From NCBI RefSeq assembly GCF_018139145.2, contig NC_059473.1:7246503-7310502 (forward strand): a DNA stretch of 64,000 bases, given 5' to 3'. The notes beneath the pieces are model-generated. The model was not told the origin of the DNA. It saw only the letters and a list, made by a program, of their open reading frames with translations, and searched no databases. Position numbers and translations under genes: made by a program. The stretch is from Gymnogyps californianus (Eukaryota; Chordata; Aves; Accipitriformes; Cathartidae). Of this stretch, positions 14,301 through 26,610 are shown piece after piece; positions within the stretch are counted from its first letter, which is position 1; each line of letters opens with the position of its first letter.

Positions 14301-16240
14301 AGAGACCCAGATGTACTAGCTTGAAACATTTATGCTATTAAAAGAGCTGTGAGAAATTTTGGATGAGGCTTGTGTTGACTTTGCAGCCAAGATTTCACCC
14401 TTTCATTATAAGACTAGCTTTCAAACTTTCGATCAAACCGTGGACTAACGGATTTATTTCCCCCATTCCCCAAAATCTAATTTGCAAATATAATCTTCAA
14501 CCTGAGACTCAGACTGCAATTGCTGCTGATTGGAATAGTGTGAGGGAAATCAGGCTGTATAATTCTTTATTTGGTACCATTAAATTAAATGCCAGCATTA
14601 GTTAAAATATCCACCAAATGCCATAGGTTTATACCTTAAGTGCATTATTCACTAATTGTTCTTTGGTATTTCCCTGAGGGTGGAAAGGACTTTAGTCAGA
14701 GAAGAAGAAACAATGGTCTGATCAATCACACACTTCTTGAATTGCAAATACGAATCAGCAACCAGCTCAGTAAACGTGTTCCCACCAACCTCTATAATGC
14801 TGGTCTGTTGAGCTTTCTGCAGCCCTCTAATGTCATTCTCATATGATTCTTTACATAATGTACATGCTGAAATCCTTCTCACTGTTTTGTTTTTGTTTAT
14901 TTTTATACTGCCAGTAAGCAAATGTAAGAATGTGTGAAATTGCATGTAATTCATCCCCAGTAAAATGGTGCTTTTTAACTTGTAGAGACTCTTGAAACAG
15001 AGATGCTCTACCTTCCTATCTGCACAATACCCATCATGTCAGAGCCAGGGTGACACATCGCTGACAGAAGCCCTAACACAGTCTCTGTTGCACCTGAGTA
15101 CAAGCAGTTATTATCTTTTATATTACGATAAGAAACTACTAGTGGTCTGAGAAATGGTGCTAAGCTGCTGGTGTAGTCAAGTGCCTAGTGTTTTTACAAC
15201 TACCTTGTAAGAATGTGAATGTGCAGCTGGGTATTATCTTCCCTCATCTGCTGGTGAACACCAGTGCAGCTCAACTGGGATCTTAATGCTTTAGTGTCAT
15301 CGAGGCCTCTGTGACACAGCTGTCGTGTCAGGAATTGCCAGAAGGGACTGCCTTTGCTGCTGCAGAGAGATGCTGCTGGGAACATCTGCAGCTCCCCATG
15401 GTCTCCTCTTCCATTACAGAGAATTCTCAGATGTTCCAGGCACAGAACAACAAATAATGCCTTGATCCCTCAGGGTTTTCTTTTTGCCATCTGAGAAACA
15501 ATTTAACAAGTTTCTGCCGTGCATTTGACACAGAAGCATTCAGTGAGTTGTGTGAATGTTCCCCCCTTTGCCTCACTCTCATGATCAGATTGAGACTGAA
15601 TGCCTTCTTTGGAAATATGCTTCAGACAAACCAAAGCCATTGAACTCGTACCTGGATTCCTAGTGGAAATGTAAAGGAGTGTGAGAGATGCAAAGAGACA
15701 GGATAACCTAATCTTTTCTTCTGTGTGTAAGCTGAAAGACTTGATGTAAAGTTGTGTGAGCTACTGCTCCTGAGCAAGGCAAGCTTTGTTCAGTGGTGCT
15801 TTTTAGTTACAGATGTGCTGCTGATTGTTTCGATTCTCTTGAGATCTGGCTGTTGGAAAGGGCTAAAATGTTATATTATGCTGGTCTTGGATAAGGGCAT
15901 GTCTAAATAGAAAGCCATTTGGGAAAGGACGGTTCCTTGTCCTTTATTTTTTGCTTAAAATGTTTGGCAAAATTGGATTTTATTCTTGACTCAGCAATAG
16001 ATAAAGAATATAATGAGATCGCAGCAAGCAAGTTGTGTGTAAAGTGATTGTAGTTGCCTAGCTTTAAGACTGTTTTCATACAGGTGTCTGTTATAATAAT
16101 TTAGTTATGCTATGTTTCCTGATCAGACTTCCTAGAGATCTCTGCTGCATGCAAACATAAAAGAACTTGGAAGCTGCTAAGCTTTCCAAAATGTTAATGT
16201 AAATATGTTACATGTGTAGGACTAGGGAGCATTTTTTAGG

Positions 16241-16300
16241 CCAAATGCTAATCAATCAGTTAATCACATTCTGATACGCTAATAATCAATTGCTATTGGT
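16241..16300. promoter_or_regulatory. Candidate homeodomain/PBX-type motif cluster
   Basis: Within 60 bases the plus strand has AATCAATCAG, TTAATCAC, CTAATAATCAAT and an ATTGG (inverted CCAAT) core. That is several ATCAAT or TAAT cores packed closely. PBX, MEIS and HOX type factors bind TGAT/ATCA and TAAT cores, so the block could be a regulatory element. The motif cores are seen in the sequence; the function is inferred, and such cores also arise by chance in AT-rich DNA. Confidence 0.22.
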
Positions 16301-19300
16301 CTTAGGCAAGCCTGTGCCACATTGGTTTGGTTTGCAGGGGTCAGTGCATTGGCACTTCTACGCTCTGCAGTGGAGGTATCTGCATCTGAACTGGTAGCTG
16401 GTGCTCTATTTTCAGAAGTGGGCAATAGGCACTTCTAAGGAACAATTTCCCTGACCGATTTTAAGCGATTACCATAGAAAAATACTCCATGATCTAGTAG
16501 CGCCTATCCTTACACAAAGCAAACTCAGGCTTCTAGTTCACATATCAAAACCTGCATGGATGAATTCTGCCTCTGATGTCTGGTGAGACTGCAAAAGTAC
16601 AAGTAGTGGCAGAATGTACCCATTGGTAATACAAACATTAAGAACACTTTTCTCCTGCTTGGCCTGAGTGAATCATCTGAGACTCAATTTTAATCTTTTG
16701 CCCAGTAGCACAGAAGATTGTGCCCAGAGAAGGCTTCTACAGGAGTCAGGTTCCCAAGGAAAGTGTTTTTTCAGTGGAAATGGCAACAATGCTGGTGCCA
16801 AGAGGCTTGTTTCAGGCTGGGTTAACTTGCATTTTTCCTAGTTCATTCATGATTGAGACTAAAACCAGTGATATCTGGGATGGTTTTGTGTAGTTTCAGC
16901 TCTATCCCTCTTATCCATTTTGCTCAAATGTCAAACTGTACAGTAGTTCTTTCTTAGCAGGGGAAAGGCAACTGGTCATGTTGTATATAGTGATTGCTTG
17001 ACACTTAGCTCCTTGCCAAGTAACGTAATCAGTCATCACAAGCAACAAAGCTGCATTGGTATGTGCTCATTCATTCAGTTTACTTCAGTGTTTGGCTGAA
17101 GAAAACAAAGGGTAATATGCTATTAGAGAAATCGTGTAACCTGGCAATTAATAGTATTGCTCGCACAGACTGTCTTGTGTCTTAACACGTCATTTCGATT
17201 ATATAGATAGCCCCAAATGTTGAGTTTTATTTTAATGCTTCTTAACCCTCCTGTGTAAATGCCCCTTTTAAATGATCACAATAAGAACATACCAAAAGAG
17301 GACTGAAACTTCCTCATTAATTTCCACTTTTGGTACAATACAGTGTGGTATTAATGTCATTTATGATCATGTACTGTTGTCAGGGCCCTGACATATCTGG
17401 ACATAACAGCAAGACTTTTATATCCTTGTTACAAAAAGCAATTAGGGGCAACATCCAGCTCTGCAGTTAAGTATCACGTGGAGATGTAAGGAGCTTCCAA
17501 TAGTGAATTTAATTAGCAGCAAACACAGAGTACTCGGTGACCTGCAGCGCAGATAACGCAGTTCCCATCCAGCAATATCGGTCTCTTTCTGTAAAAAGGT
17601 ACCTAAACTGCTCTGATGCCAGACGCATGCATAAATGACAGGCTTCCAAGGGACTATAGTTGGAAACTTCCAGCCTGGAAGGCTGAATTGGGAAATGCAG
17701 TGCAGGTAAATCCCGTCTTGTACCAAGAAACACCATGGGCAGCTTTAAATGCTGAGGAATAATCCAGGAGGAAGTACGTGCTAATGCCAGCAGTTACCGG
17801 ACATTTCTCAAGAATGTATAGAACAGATTTTGGTAATCAAAGCTGCACTGCACAGAGTAATAAAATGAGCTGATGCTTCATATGCATTAGTGCATAAGGG
17901 TAAGGAGAGTTATGACATACAACTTTGTATGAAAGGGAGTCTTGAGGACTTGTGTTGGCTGTGATGAAGGAATTCCTTATTTGACATTGAGCGGATATTA
18001 AAAATGAATTAAGCCAGACCTGGTTTTGTTAAGGTTTGCAGTGCTAAATTCCAATCCTCTGAAGTGTCTGACGTTACAGAAGAAAGCTTATTAGTTAGCC
18101 TGCACCTCTCAAACCAAAAGAGCTGATAATTGAAGCCATGCCCAGTTGGGATGTAAATGAGGAGGAGGTGAGATGTGCTTTTGCAGGGTGGGAAAACTGT
18201 GAGTGTCAGTAATAGTGTTATAGTAGCTGGACTTTACTGCAGACACAGAGCTGGTGCCAGTGTACTAAGCATAACATCCTGACCCAGCTGAGGTAGAAGA
18301 GCCCTGAGCTATTCCCAGCTGAGTCTCCCTAGCCAGCACAAACTTCACTGAAAACATCTGCAGACACAGACCAGGCAGCTGTCTGCTAACAGGTAGGGTC
18401 TCAGGACATGTAGGTTGTGTATCTGTCCCCACTGAATTGCTGAATCTCCACTGTAAAGCAGGCCTAATGGTGTTTGCCCTCCTCTGCAGGACAGCCACCC
18501 AAGAAAACTTATCTTGGTATTTCTGTGGTCCTGTGGAAGAATAATACCTGCCATGAGAAGGGCTGCTCTCATTTTGCTGCTGGTTTTCTCTCCTGCTCCA
18601 TGCTGTATGTTTGTACTGAATACCTGTTGGGTTTCACAGCATTGATGCAGTCAGGTTTTCTGCCTGTCTAAATCTGCTTATATCCATTTCCAAACCTGAC
18701 TGTGCCTAGTGCCTGACTCACAGAGCCATTCCTGCTGTGATGATCCTGTTGAGACGCTTGCAGGGGGTTACTTGCAGGTAGCTAGCTTTAACTTGAGTTT
18801 GACCTAGAATAAGAGCAGAGATTTTTAGGATTGTTCTTGAGTGTAACCTAAAATCTTCAATCAAGAGGTGCAGAAGAAGCCAGAACTGAGCTATAAGTAC
18901 ACAGAAACAAAAGGAACAGGATTTAAAATAATTTCTTATTTAATTATTATTTAATAAATAAATCGGTAGTAAGTGGGTTCCCTAATTCTCATCTAAGCTG
19001 ACTTTCATCTGAATAACTACCCAGAATAATACCTCTCAGAAATGTAATTCAGCTCACTTGCATCGGGATGTTCAGACTTTCTGAGGCTTGGATCTCTGCA
19101 GCAGCCTGAGAGCAAAGAAGCTGTGTTTGAGGCCATAGCCTGTTTTAGAGCACTTCAGATCTATCAGTTCACCTCCATCCTTTTTGCACCACCTCAGGAA
19201 AACAGAGCAATTAAAACCACCTCAGTGTAATTTTTAGTTCTGCGCTGCAGCCAGCTGCCTTTCATAGGCACAAGACATCCTCGCAGACTGCTCCCAGACC

Positions 19301-20452
19301 CAAACTTTAAGCTTGGGAACTATCTATCAATAAATAGAAGGAGAAGGGTACCAGCAGGGCTATGCAAGGTCTCTCTTCAAGTCTTTGTCCCGGTGTAGGT
19401 TTATTCTGTGATGTTGAGTGAGTAACTTCATTTCTTTGGCTTCATATCCATCTGTAAAGGGGCAGTCACAGGCCTTCATCTGCTTAGTGTGGCTGGGGTG
19501 AATATTGCCATTTTAAAGCTTGCACTGTGCTCTGACCTGCCCTTAGGGAGGATGTGTGGGTGCCTGACAGAGGAGAAATGGGCAGCGAGGCATTTCTTGT
19601 TTGGTTTAGTAGCACTTGGCTGGACTCATCTGTCTCCCAGTGGCAGGAGGTGTTTGCAAATACATATGTGTGTGAGTGCTGGGATAAGGTGTGTCCTGCA
19701 CCATATGGTATGTGCAGATGTATGTTGGCAGGTGTGAACTGTGTAACTATATTTGTGTGCCTTGAGGATGGTTTTGGAAGAAGAAAGAGGCTGCTGAGAA
19801 CTCTGGCTAGGTACTCACTTTTCTTGTAATGTATTACTTTAATTTAAATTCACTTTACAGTCAGTGCACATGAGAATTATTTTGAAGGTTTAATTTGCTA
19901 GCTGCTGAAAGCAATAAGGTGGCTATCAACAGAGAAGAAATAGCTTGGCTGTTTGTTAATGCTCTTGGGCTGTACTGTAAGTACTCCAGGCAGCTGTAAT
20001 GGTAGAGGAGCAAATAAAGCATTGTTGCTTGTGGAATCGTTTGTTTTATTGTATCAATAGTTTTCTGTTTCTAGATATTTACACATAAAGTATTTTCTGG
20101 GGCAGATAGCTGGGGGAATCTCTGTGGATTCTCAAAAACATTCAGATGGAAAAGCTGTTCAACCATCTAGAAAACATAACGTTTGGTCTCTTATTAGTGG
20201 CAAAAACTTCATTACATTTATGACGTTTGGATTGGTGCTAATTTTCTGGCCATTTTGGTCAGCAGAAACTGTACTGAATTGCCTATATTTGTACTGGGAT
20301 CTTAATTTCTTAGGATGGTGAGATGTGATTTTATCTGCTATAAGCAACCATCTGGAGTAAGTTTATTTGTGTTACGTGGCTTGCATGTATTTATACTTCA
20401 GACTGAGATCCCTTAAATAGAATTCTCTGAATTTTTACATATCATATAAATG

Positions 20453-20730
20453 ACATTTGCTTGCAACACAGTGGAGCGATTACAGTGAATACTAAAATGG
20501 CAACATTCTGCAGTAAAAAAAATTACAATGTAAAATGAACATTCATTTACAACAGTGTAAATTTATACTATTTAATGAAATGCATTCACTGTGCAGTGAA
20601 ATTCTTGTGCCTATTGAAATACAATTACAAAGCACTGAAACTTATAATATTTAACAGAGACATTCTGTTACACAGTAAAAATTCTGTCATGTTTGTTAAA
20701 ATTATATTTGATAGAGTGAAATAAACATGG
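20453..20730. repeat. Degenerate tandem repeat, period about 39 bp
   Basis: An AT-rich block in which a unit of the general form ACATTC...TTACA..CAGTgaAAATT recurs. Clear unit starts are at 20503, 20539, 20582 and 20660, giving spacings of 36, 43 and 78 (twice 39). A weaker unit with CAGTG/CACTG and GAAA cores lies near 20621 and a diverged copy at 20453. The best pair shares ACATTCTG followed by CAGTAAAAA (20503 and 20660). Copies are too diverged for a young minisatellite. The recurrence is visible by eye; the exact period and copy number are estimates. Confidence 0.5.
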
Positions 20731-22826
20731 TCTGTGCATATGTTTATTTCTCTATATAGAAAAAATTTAAAAAATGATATCATGACATCAATCTGCTATA
20801 GACCAGAAGTCCTATACCTGGGCTTATTCAGTATCAGTCATGTTCCACCATGCAGCACTACTTCATTAACTCTTTCCTTGTGGCTGAGAAGGTGCCTTCC
20901 TCAGGAAGGGTATGAGGGGACATGGCTTGTCAGGGACTGTGATTGGATATTGAAATTTCTGGAGCAGGTCTCATGTGGCAGATGAGCAAATGCTTTCAGC
21001 TGGTGGGTTAACCTTCTTACCCATCTGCATGAGGTTGGTGGGGCCAGGAGACATTGATGCATCTCTTAAAAGGAGAGAGAGAGATTGACCAAGAGGTAGC
21101 TTTACAAGCAAAGTGGCCCCCGTGTGAACAGTTATGTACAAGTTCTCTCTAAGCGGTAGCAGAGATCTCAGGATAGACATTATTTTGCCAGTATCCGAAT
21201 AGAATATATTTGTGGTACCTGGCAATAAAACCCTATTGCCCTCATGCTGGACTTGTTTTGGGGAGGAACTCTTCCAGCTCTTGCAGAAATGGCTGCAGCA
21301 AGGAATAGTTGTGGTGACATTATAGCTGGGGGCTATGTTATTCACACAGGTGCTGGAGGTGATTGAAGCATAAAAAGAAAATGCATTTGTTCCAAGCCCA
21401 GTACCATTCACTGCCATGAGAGAAGGCTGATGACACAAACGCATTTGTTCTCTTGCAACTCTGCTTTCCGTAGACATATACTGAGAAAATGTGTATATTT
21501 TTGGACAGATTCAGAAATGTTCTTAATAGTACATGCCTGGTAACTGCACTGATTCATTAGGCCATAATTGTTCTAGTGAAATACAGAATTTCTGGCTAGG
21601 CCTTTTTGGGGTTGTTCCGGACAGCCATCAGCCATGCTATTGAAAGTAATTTTTCCTTTATTTGCATGCAGTCTTCTTTTGACAGTCCTCAGCTGTCCTG
21701 TAAAGCTTAGGGAAAAACCTCCTGGAGATAGCTGCACTGGCACCACAGCTCCAACACCCATCCCTTACTGGGGCTGGCACTGAGGCTTCCTGGTGCGACC
21801 TACCTCATGTGGGGGCTTCCTGGGGGAGGCATGAATTACTGCAATCCTCAGGCCACTCCAACTGATTGCAAAACCTGCTCATTGCACATTGCACCTCAGG
21901 CTCTGGAGAGCACTGGAGGGTGATTTAAGATCTCATCAGCAGGTGGTGGTAGGCAGACATTCACTTGTGTTGCTGGGGTGAGGGTCTGTGCTCTGGAATC
22001 GCTGGTGCTAAATTAACATATTTATTTGCTGATACCAGTGTGACAGTCCTTACCTTTCCACAGACCCCAAAGAACAGGCAGATTCTCACTCCAAGAAAAA
22101 ATGTTAAACACCTCAAATTATGGTGCTGATCATCAAATAGTGCAAGGTGCCTTTTATCAGTGCAGATTCTGACCTGCTTTCTCTTTGTAGCTGGTGTTAA
22201 ATTCCTGGCTGAAGATAACCACTTATCATGGTTTATATGCCCATTTCTATTCCCTAAATATAAGGAGACTTGACTCTCTTGGGCTAATAACTGATCTGTC
22301 CATTTCTGTCTTCATCTCGGCCAAGGAAGTTGTTACATAAAATAAATGCAGTAAAAATGAAGCTGGCCATTCCCTCTCTCTTTTTCAAAGGCCATCAGCT
22401 CATTATGTTGCTGAATAAAATGTTAAGACTTGATATTCTGAAATAACAAAATCTTATTTTCAGTTGCCCTCTTTATTTCAAAAGGGGAAAACTTGCCTTT
22501 TATTCCAACAAAAATGTTGGTTCAAATTGAATGGGCAAGAGGTTCAAGAAGTTGCCTGAGTTAATTTGTGGATTTGCTGCTACTGATTTTCTCCAGGCTG
22601 CCTGTAAGTTGCATAGAGAAGCTTGCCAAGGCTCCCCCATGTAGTCTTTAGGCCCAGATGCACAAAGATATTTACTCTCTGCTTTCAGTTAATTTTCCGT
22701 TTCACCTCAGTCCCCAGGTTTTTTTCCTGAGTGGATCTGGCATACATATTTATTATATATTCTCAATAATGCTGGTCTTAAGGCTCAGTGACCTCCTTGG
22801 TTGTCTCCTTGTATCGAACATGAGCA
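20731..22826. other. Unique noncoding DNA around one longer reading frame
   Basis: Apart from the minus-strand frame at 20971-21477 nothing coding-like is seen. No LTR, poly(A) tail or target-site duplication bracketing that frame could be found by eye. An octamer-type motif (ATTTGCAT) occurs at 21660-21667. Confidence 0.6.
20971..21477 (-). other. 168-codon reading frame of uncertain status
   Basis: An uninterrupted minus-strand frame of 168 codons starting at ATG 21477-21475. I do not recognise the product. It is rich in Ser, Thr and Leu, has two N-glycosylation sequons (NGT near residue 24, NVT near residue 53), a CCxxxC cysteine cluster near residues 60-65, and no signal peptide, transmembrane segment or zinc finger. 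Upstream in the same frame are stops at 21511-21513 and 21523-21525, then 34 further open codons up to a third stop at 21628-21630. This could be a decayed coding fragment, but in 64 kb a chance frame of this length is about expected. No splice sites, promoter or retroviral neighbours support it. Chance is the default reading. Confidence 0.12.
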
Positions 22827-23135
22827 ATGTGTAGCACAGGAGAAATGGAGGGCTCTGGGGAGGCACCTGGGATGGAGCTGATAAATAGGAAAGGAAGAGT
22901 CTTGGGGAAAGCAACAGAAAGTGGAGGAGCAAAGGAGCTGTGCCCAAAGAGGAGCAGGGCAGGGGAAGGGAGAAGATGGGCTGGAAGGAGGGCACAGGGT
23001 GCCAAAGGAGGGTGAGAGACCCTGAGAGGGCATGTGGCATCCAGGGAATTGAGAGCTGGAGGGGGAGGACCTAAAAGCTGATTTGAAGAAAGGCAAATTT
23101 ATGAGGAAAGTGGGAAGAAGGGAGGAAGAGAAAAC
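22827..23135. repeat. Purine-rich asymmetric tract
   Basis: The plus strand is dominated by G and A over about 300 bases, with many GGAG, AGGA and GAAG words. On the minus strand this pyrimidine bias removes stop codons, which explains the overlapping minus-strand frames here, including the longest in the window (22785-23324, Pro/Ser/Leu-rich). I treat those frames as artefacts of composition. Confidence 0.7.
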
Positions 23136-26100
23136 AATGCAGAGGCTGTGCATGGATGTGGCATTTCCAACCTGAATGTCTGCGGTTGGCAAAGACAACG
23201 TTGCAGGAGGAGTGCAGGGGCACGTTGAAACCTGCTCACAGGGCAACGGGAGAAGAGCAGCACCATTGCAGAGCCCCTCTCTGCTTACCCTCTCTGGCTC
23301 TGCTGCCCCCCTCCCTGCCCCCACGCTGCCTTGCAGCTAAATTTATTCTGCTCCTAGTACTGTTTCTGTGCTGAACAAACCGGCACTGTACAAATTAAGA
23401 GGACAAGATGTTCAGAAGTGGCAAATTCACACTTTTTTTTTGTTTTCCTAGCACATAAAAGCAAATTTAGATTGGTGGTGGGGAGGGCAACCAAACGTGG
23501 GGGGCTGAGGGAAACTGCACAAAAAAGCATATCTGTACTCAGAGCTGAGTGCAACATATCAAAGCAGCTTATAAATGAATCTTTGAATTAACAAGGTGGG
23601 TTGCAGCAGCACTGATGCTAATAATAAATGGCAAGTTTCTTCTCACAGAGACTTGAGCAAAACCACGCATTGTCTAGAGACAGGTCCCTTTTTTCTTAAG
23701 ATTGCTGTTTCTGCAAATACCAAACAGAATTTCCTAGCAATATTTGACCACTGTGCCCTCAGTTTCTCTGGGTCAGATGGCATTTAGCGTCCTCTGTATC
23801 CCTGTTGTTTTGGCTCTCTTTTGAAATGGGTTTTCCGACATGGGGTGCAATAGCTGGCAAACAGAAGCTATGCAGAAGATCAGCCTGGGAAGGCTGACAG
23901 CAGCTCAGGGCTCGGTGGTTGCTTGTCAAACCAGGGACCTGCTCAGCGCAGCTAGGAGCTGGCTCTCGTTTGTGAGCAATTCTGTGGAAATGAAGAACAG
24001 AAGAAAATCTGTTCTTTAACCTAAGCTCTCCCCAAAGAAGTGCCAAGGAGAACACATCTGGCTGTCTTCTGCGAGGCACTCACAGGGCCCAGATTTTTGA
24101 AGTTATGCAAGAGCCCAAAGATACAGATTGGAAAATCCCCTCTAGGCTGAAAGTACCGAGCTTCCTAATTCGTCAAGCCAGAGGGACTTTGCAGCTAACT
24201 GCTTCTGTAAATTCAGACTTTGAGATCAGACTCCTGCAGCTGTGCCATAGCTGTGGAGGGGTCTGCTACCCCCTTCCTTTCTCTGTGGCTCAGTAAGGAT
24301 TACGTCTTTGGTGCAGTGGTTAACAATTCAAAGAGAGGGAAAAGAAGCCTGAATATGCTACTGCCAATTGGTACTTTTAATACAAAATGTCTTTTGACCT
24401 TATTTTTCCAAGGAAAGTGGCTTTTCAGAGGAAATGGTTCAGAGTTCTTTTAAGGGGGAGGAAGGGAGGGGAAACCCAAACCTATTTACTGTGTCAAATC
24501 TAGCGAGGTTCACTGAAGAAGGGAAAAAAATTTGAAACCTCAAAGTTTCACATTAAGATTTAAAATTCAATTTTATTTAAACTGGAAGCACTACCTTTTT
24601 TCCCCATTCCAAACATGCGCAAGAGTTGACCTTGCACTGCCAGGAAACTTTCTCAGCCATCTCCAGCAACAACTTTCCTTTTATCAAAAAGGAGCTAAGA
24701 ACAAAGGAGACCTGTTAGAAATCTGGAATTAGAATTTAAAGTCCTCTTTCCTTCAGGTTTTTCCTTCCAAGTGCTACAGTTTCTCCAAGGGAAGTGGTGT
24801 GCATTGATACTCTCCCCGTGATGAACAAAATCTCTTTTGTCAATGTAGTAAGTGCAGAGATGCAATACATTGTCATAAATCCAGCCCAAGACTCTTGCAA
24901 AATAATTACACTTCAAGGAAATTTTAATCTCATGTTAACGAGACCCCCTACAATCTTTGTGCTCTCAGTCATATTAGAAACTGATTTATAATTAATGACA
25001 ACTGCAATGCCACTACCTTCGCATGAGAGATCTTTAGCTATCTCCTCAGAAGGGTTTGAAAAAAATGAAAAATATGAGAGAAAGGTTTAATGGCTGCTTT
25101 GCCATGTTAATAATAAGTGGCTCTCACTCATAAGTACCTGGAAGCATAGAATATATGAGCAAGAAAATAATCTTTGTACCTAGAGCATTCAAATTACAGT
25201 AGAAAAGATTTTTATTTGCGTAAAACCAAGAGTGTATTCCAGGTGGCATAATATTTAATAACTGTATTTTGCCTTTAGAGAGGTACTGAAGTTAATATTT
25301 TGACCAGGATTTGACAGTTTACAGAGTTCATATTCAAGATAGGAATGTTTGCAGGATGGATGTTGTTAAGAAGCCTGTTAGATATAGGTTAGTTTAACAC
25401 AGAAATTTTTTGTTGTTATTCTTGTTGCCTTCTGCCCTTTTTTTTTCCTCCAAGATTTACCAAATAAATAGGTCCCTAATGTATCTACGTTCTTCAACAG
25501 CATTAAAAAATCTGGCTCTGATTAATTAAAATCTCATTATCCATCATAATTGCAGTAGGTATGCAAAAATACAAGATTTATTATTCAAGGAATTAATGCA
25601 TTTCTAGAACTCTTTGGGGTTCATATGAGAGTTGGAAATGAGCACTGTATAATAATTTGTTTCAGGAGAGCTAATTAAGTCAGTTCATTTATTCAGTTAT
25701 CTAAGCCTGGTCTAATCCCGTATACTGCTAAAACCTTGTGATGCTCCCAACTTCATTACTGGTTGGAATTAATATGAGGACACAAACAGAAAAGGTTCCT
25801 TCCATTTAGTAATGCGAGGGAGGTGCCAGGCCTGAGGCCCGCAGGGTAAATCTGTAGCCTGCCGAACTGCCCTTTTCTTCCAACCAAAGATCTGGACTCC
25901 TTTTAATAGGAAAGTACCTTTGGTCCTGCTGGAGTCTCTTCAGACAAACACAGCTAAAGCTACCTATATTGCAGCTTGCCTTTGAACCCCAAGGGGTCTG
26001 GGAGGGAAGAAGGGGGTTCGCAAGCAAGCTGTGATCACAACTGTTGTTACAGTTGGCATTTACTTTGCACAAAGGGTCTGTGTTATGGGAGAAGAAAAGA

Positions 26101-26591
26101 ATGGTCCTTGTGGTCATCTTTATCCCTTTCTGCTTCTCTGCCTCATGCCAAACACTGTTGAGTATACACAAACAAGAAAAGAGTCCACTTGTCAATAAGC
26201 AAAGGGTATTTGTTTAAGATGAGGATTAATTTTGACTCCATCTGACACTTCTCTGTTTGAGGATGCTTACTGCAAGGGTGGGGAAAAGGCCATGAGATCT
26301 GTCATCTGCTGTCTCTTGTTGAAAAGGCTATTGTTACTTTTAAAACATAAAACCAAAATACTTTTTAAAAACCAGTGCGACAAATGATTCGGATTGTCTC
26401 TAATTCTGGGGACGCTTTTGCTTTGCAAATTTCATGAGATAATACATTAGTAAAGATGAGAAGGTGACTACTTGGTGTTTGCAAGACAAAACCAATGTTG
26501 TCCACCCAACTCTGGATGCCAAAATGTAATTCAGAAACAGGCTAAAAGGAACCATGGGCCACAATCTCATGCAGCGAGTGCAGTGGTTGAA

Positions 26592-26610
26592 TTTTTTTTT
26601 TTTTTTTTTT
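26592..26610. repeat. Poly(T) run, T19
   Basis: Nineteen uninterrupted T residues on the plus strand, simple sequence. Confidence 0.9.

Larger units (their letters stand above)
9061..20452. other. Unique noncoding DNA, no gene recognised
   Basis: Single-copy sequence without a recognisable exon, RNA gene or transposon. The open frames are near 100 codons or shorter and often overlap on opposite strands (for example 17442-17736, 18265-18572 and 19489-19829), which is what chance produces. It contains short (AC)n and (GT)n microsatellites and one compact cluster of homeodomain-like motifs, listed separately. Confidence 0.7.

Noticed and set aside
22785..23324. 179-codon minus-strand frame, the longest in the window
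   Set aside because: It lies in a pyrimidine-rich strand where stop codons are rare, encodes low-complexity Ser/Pro/Leu sequence and overlaps other frames on the same strand.
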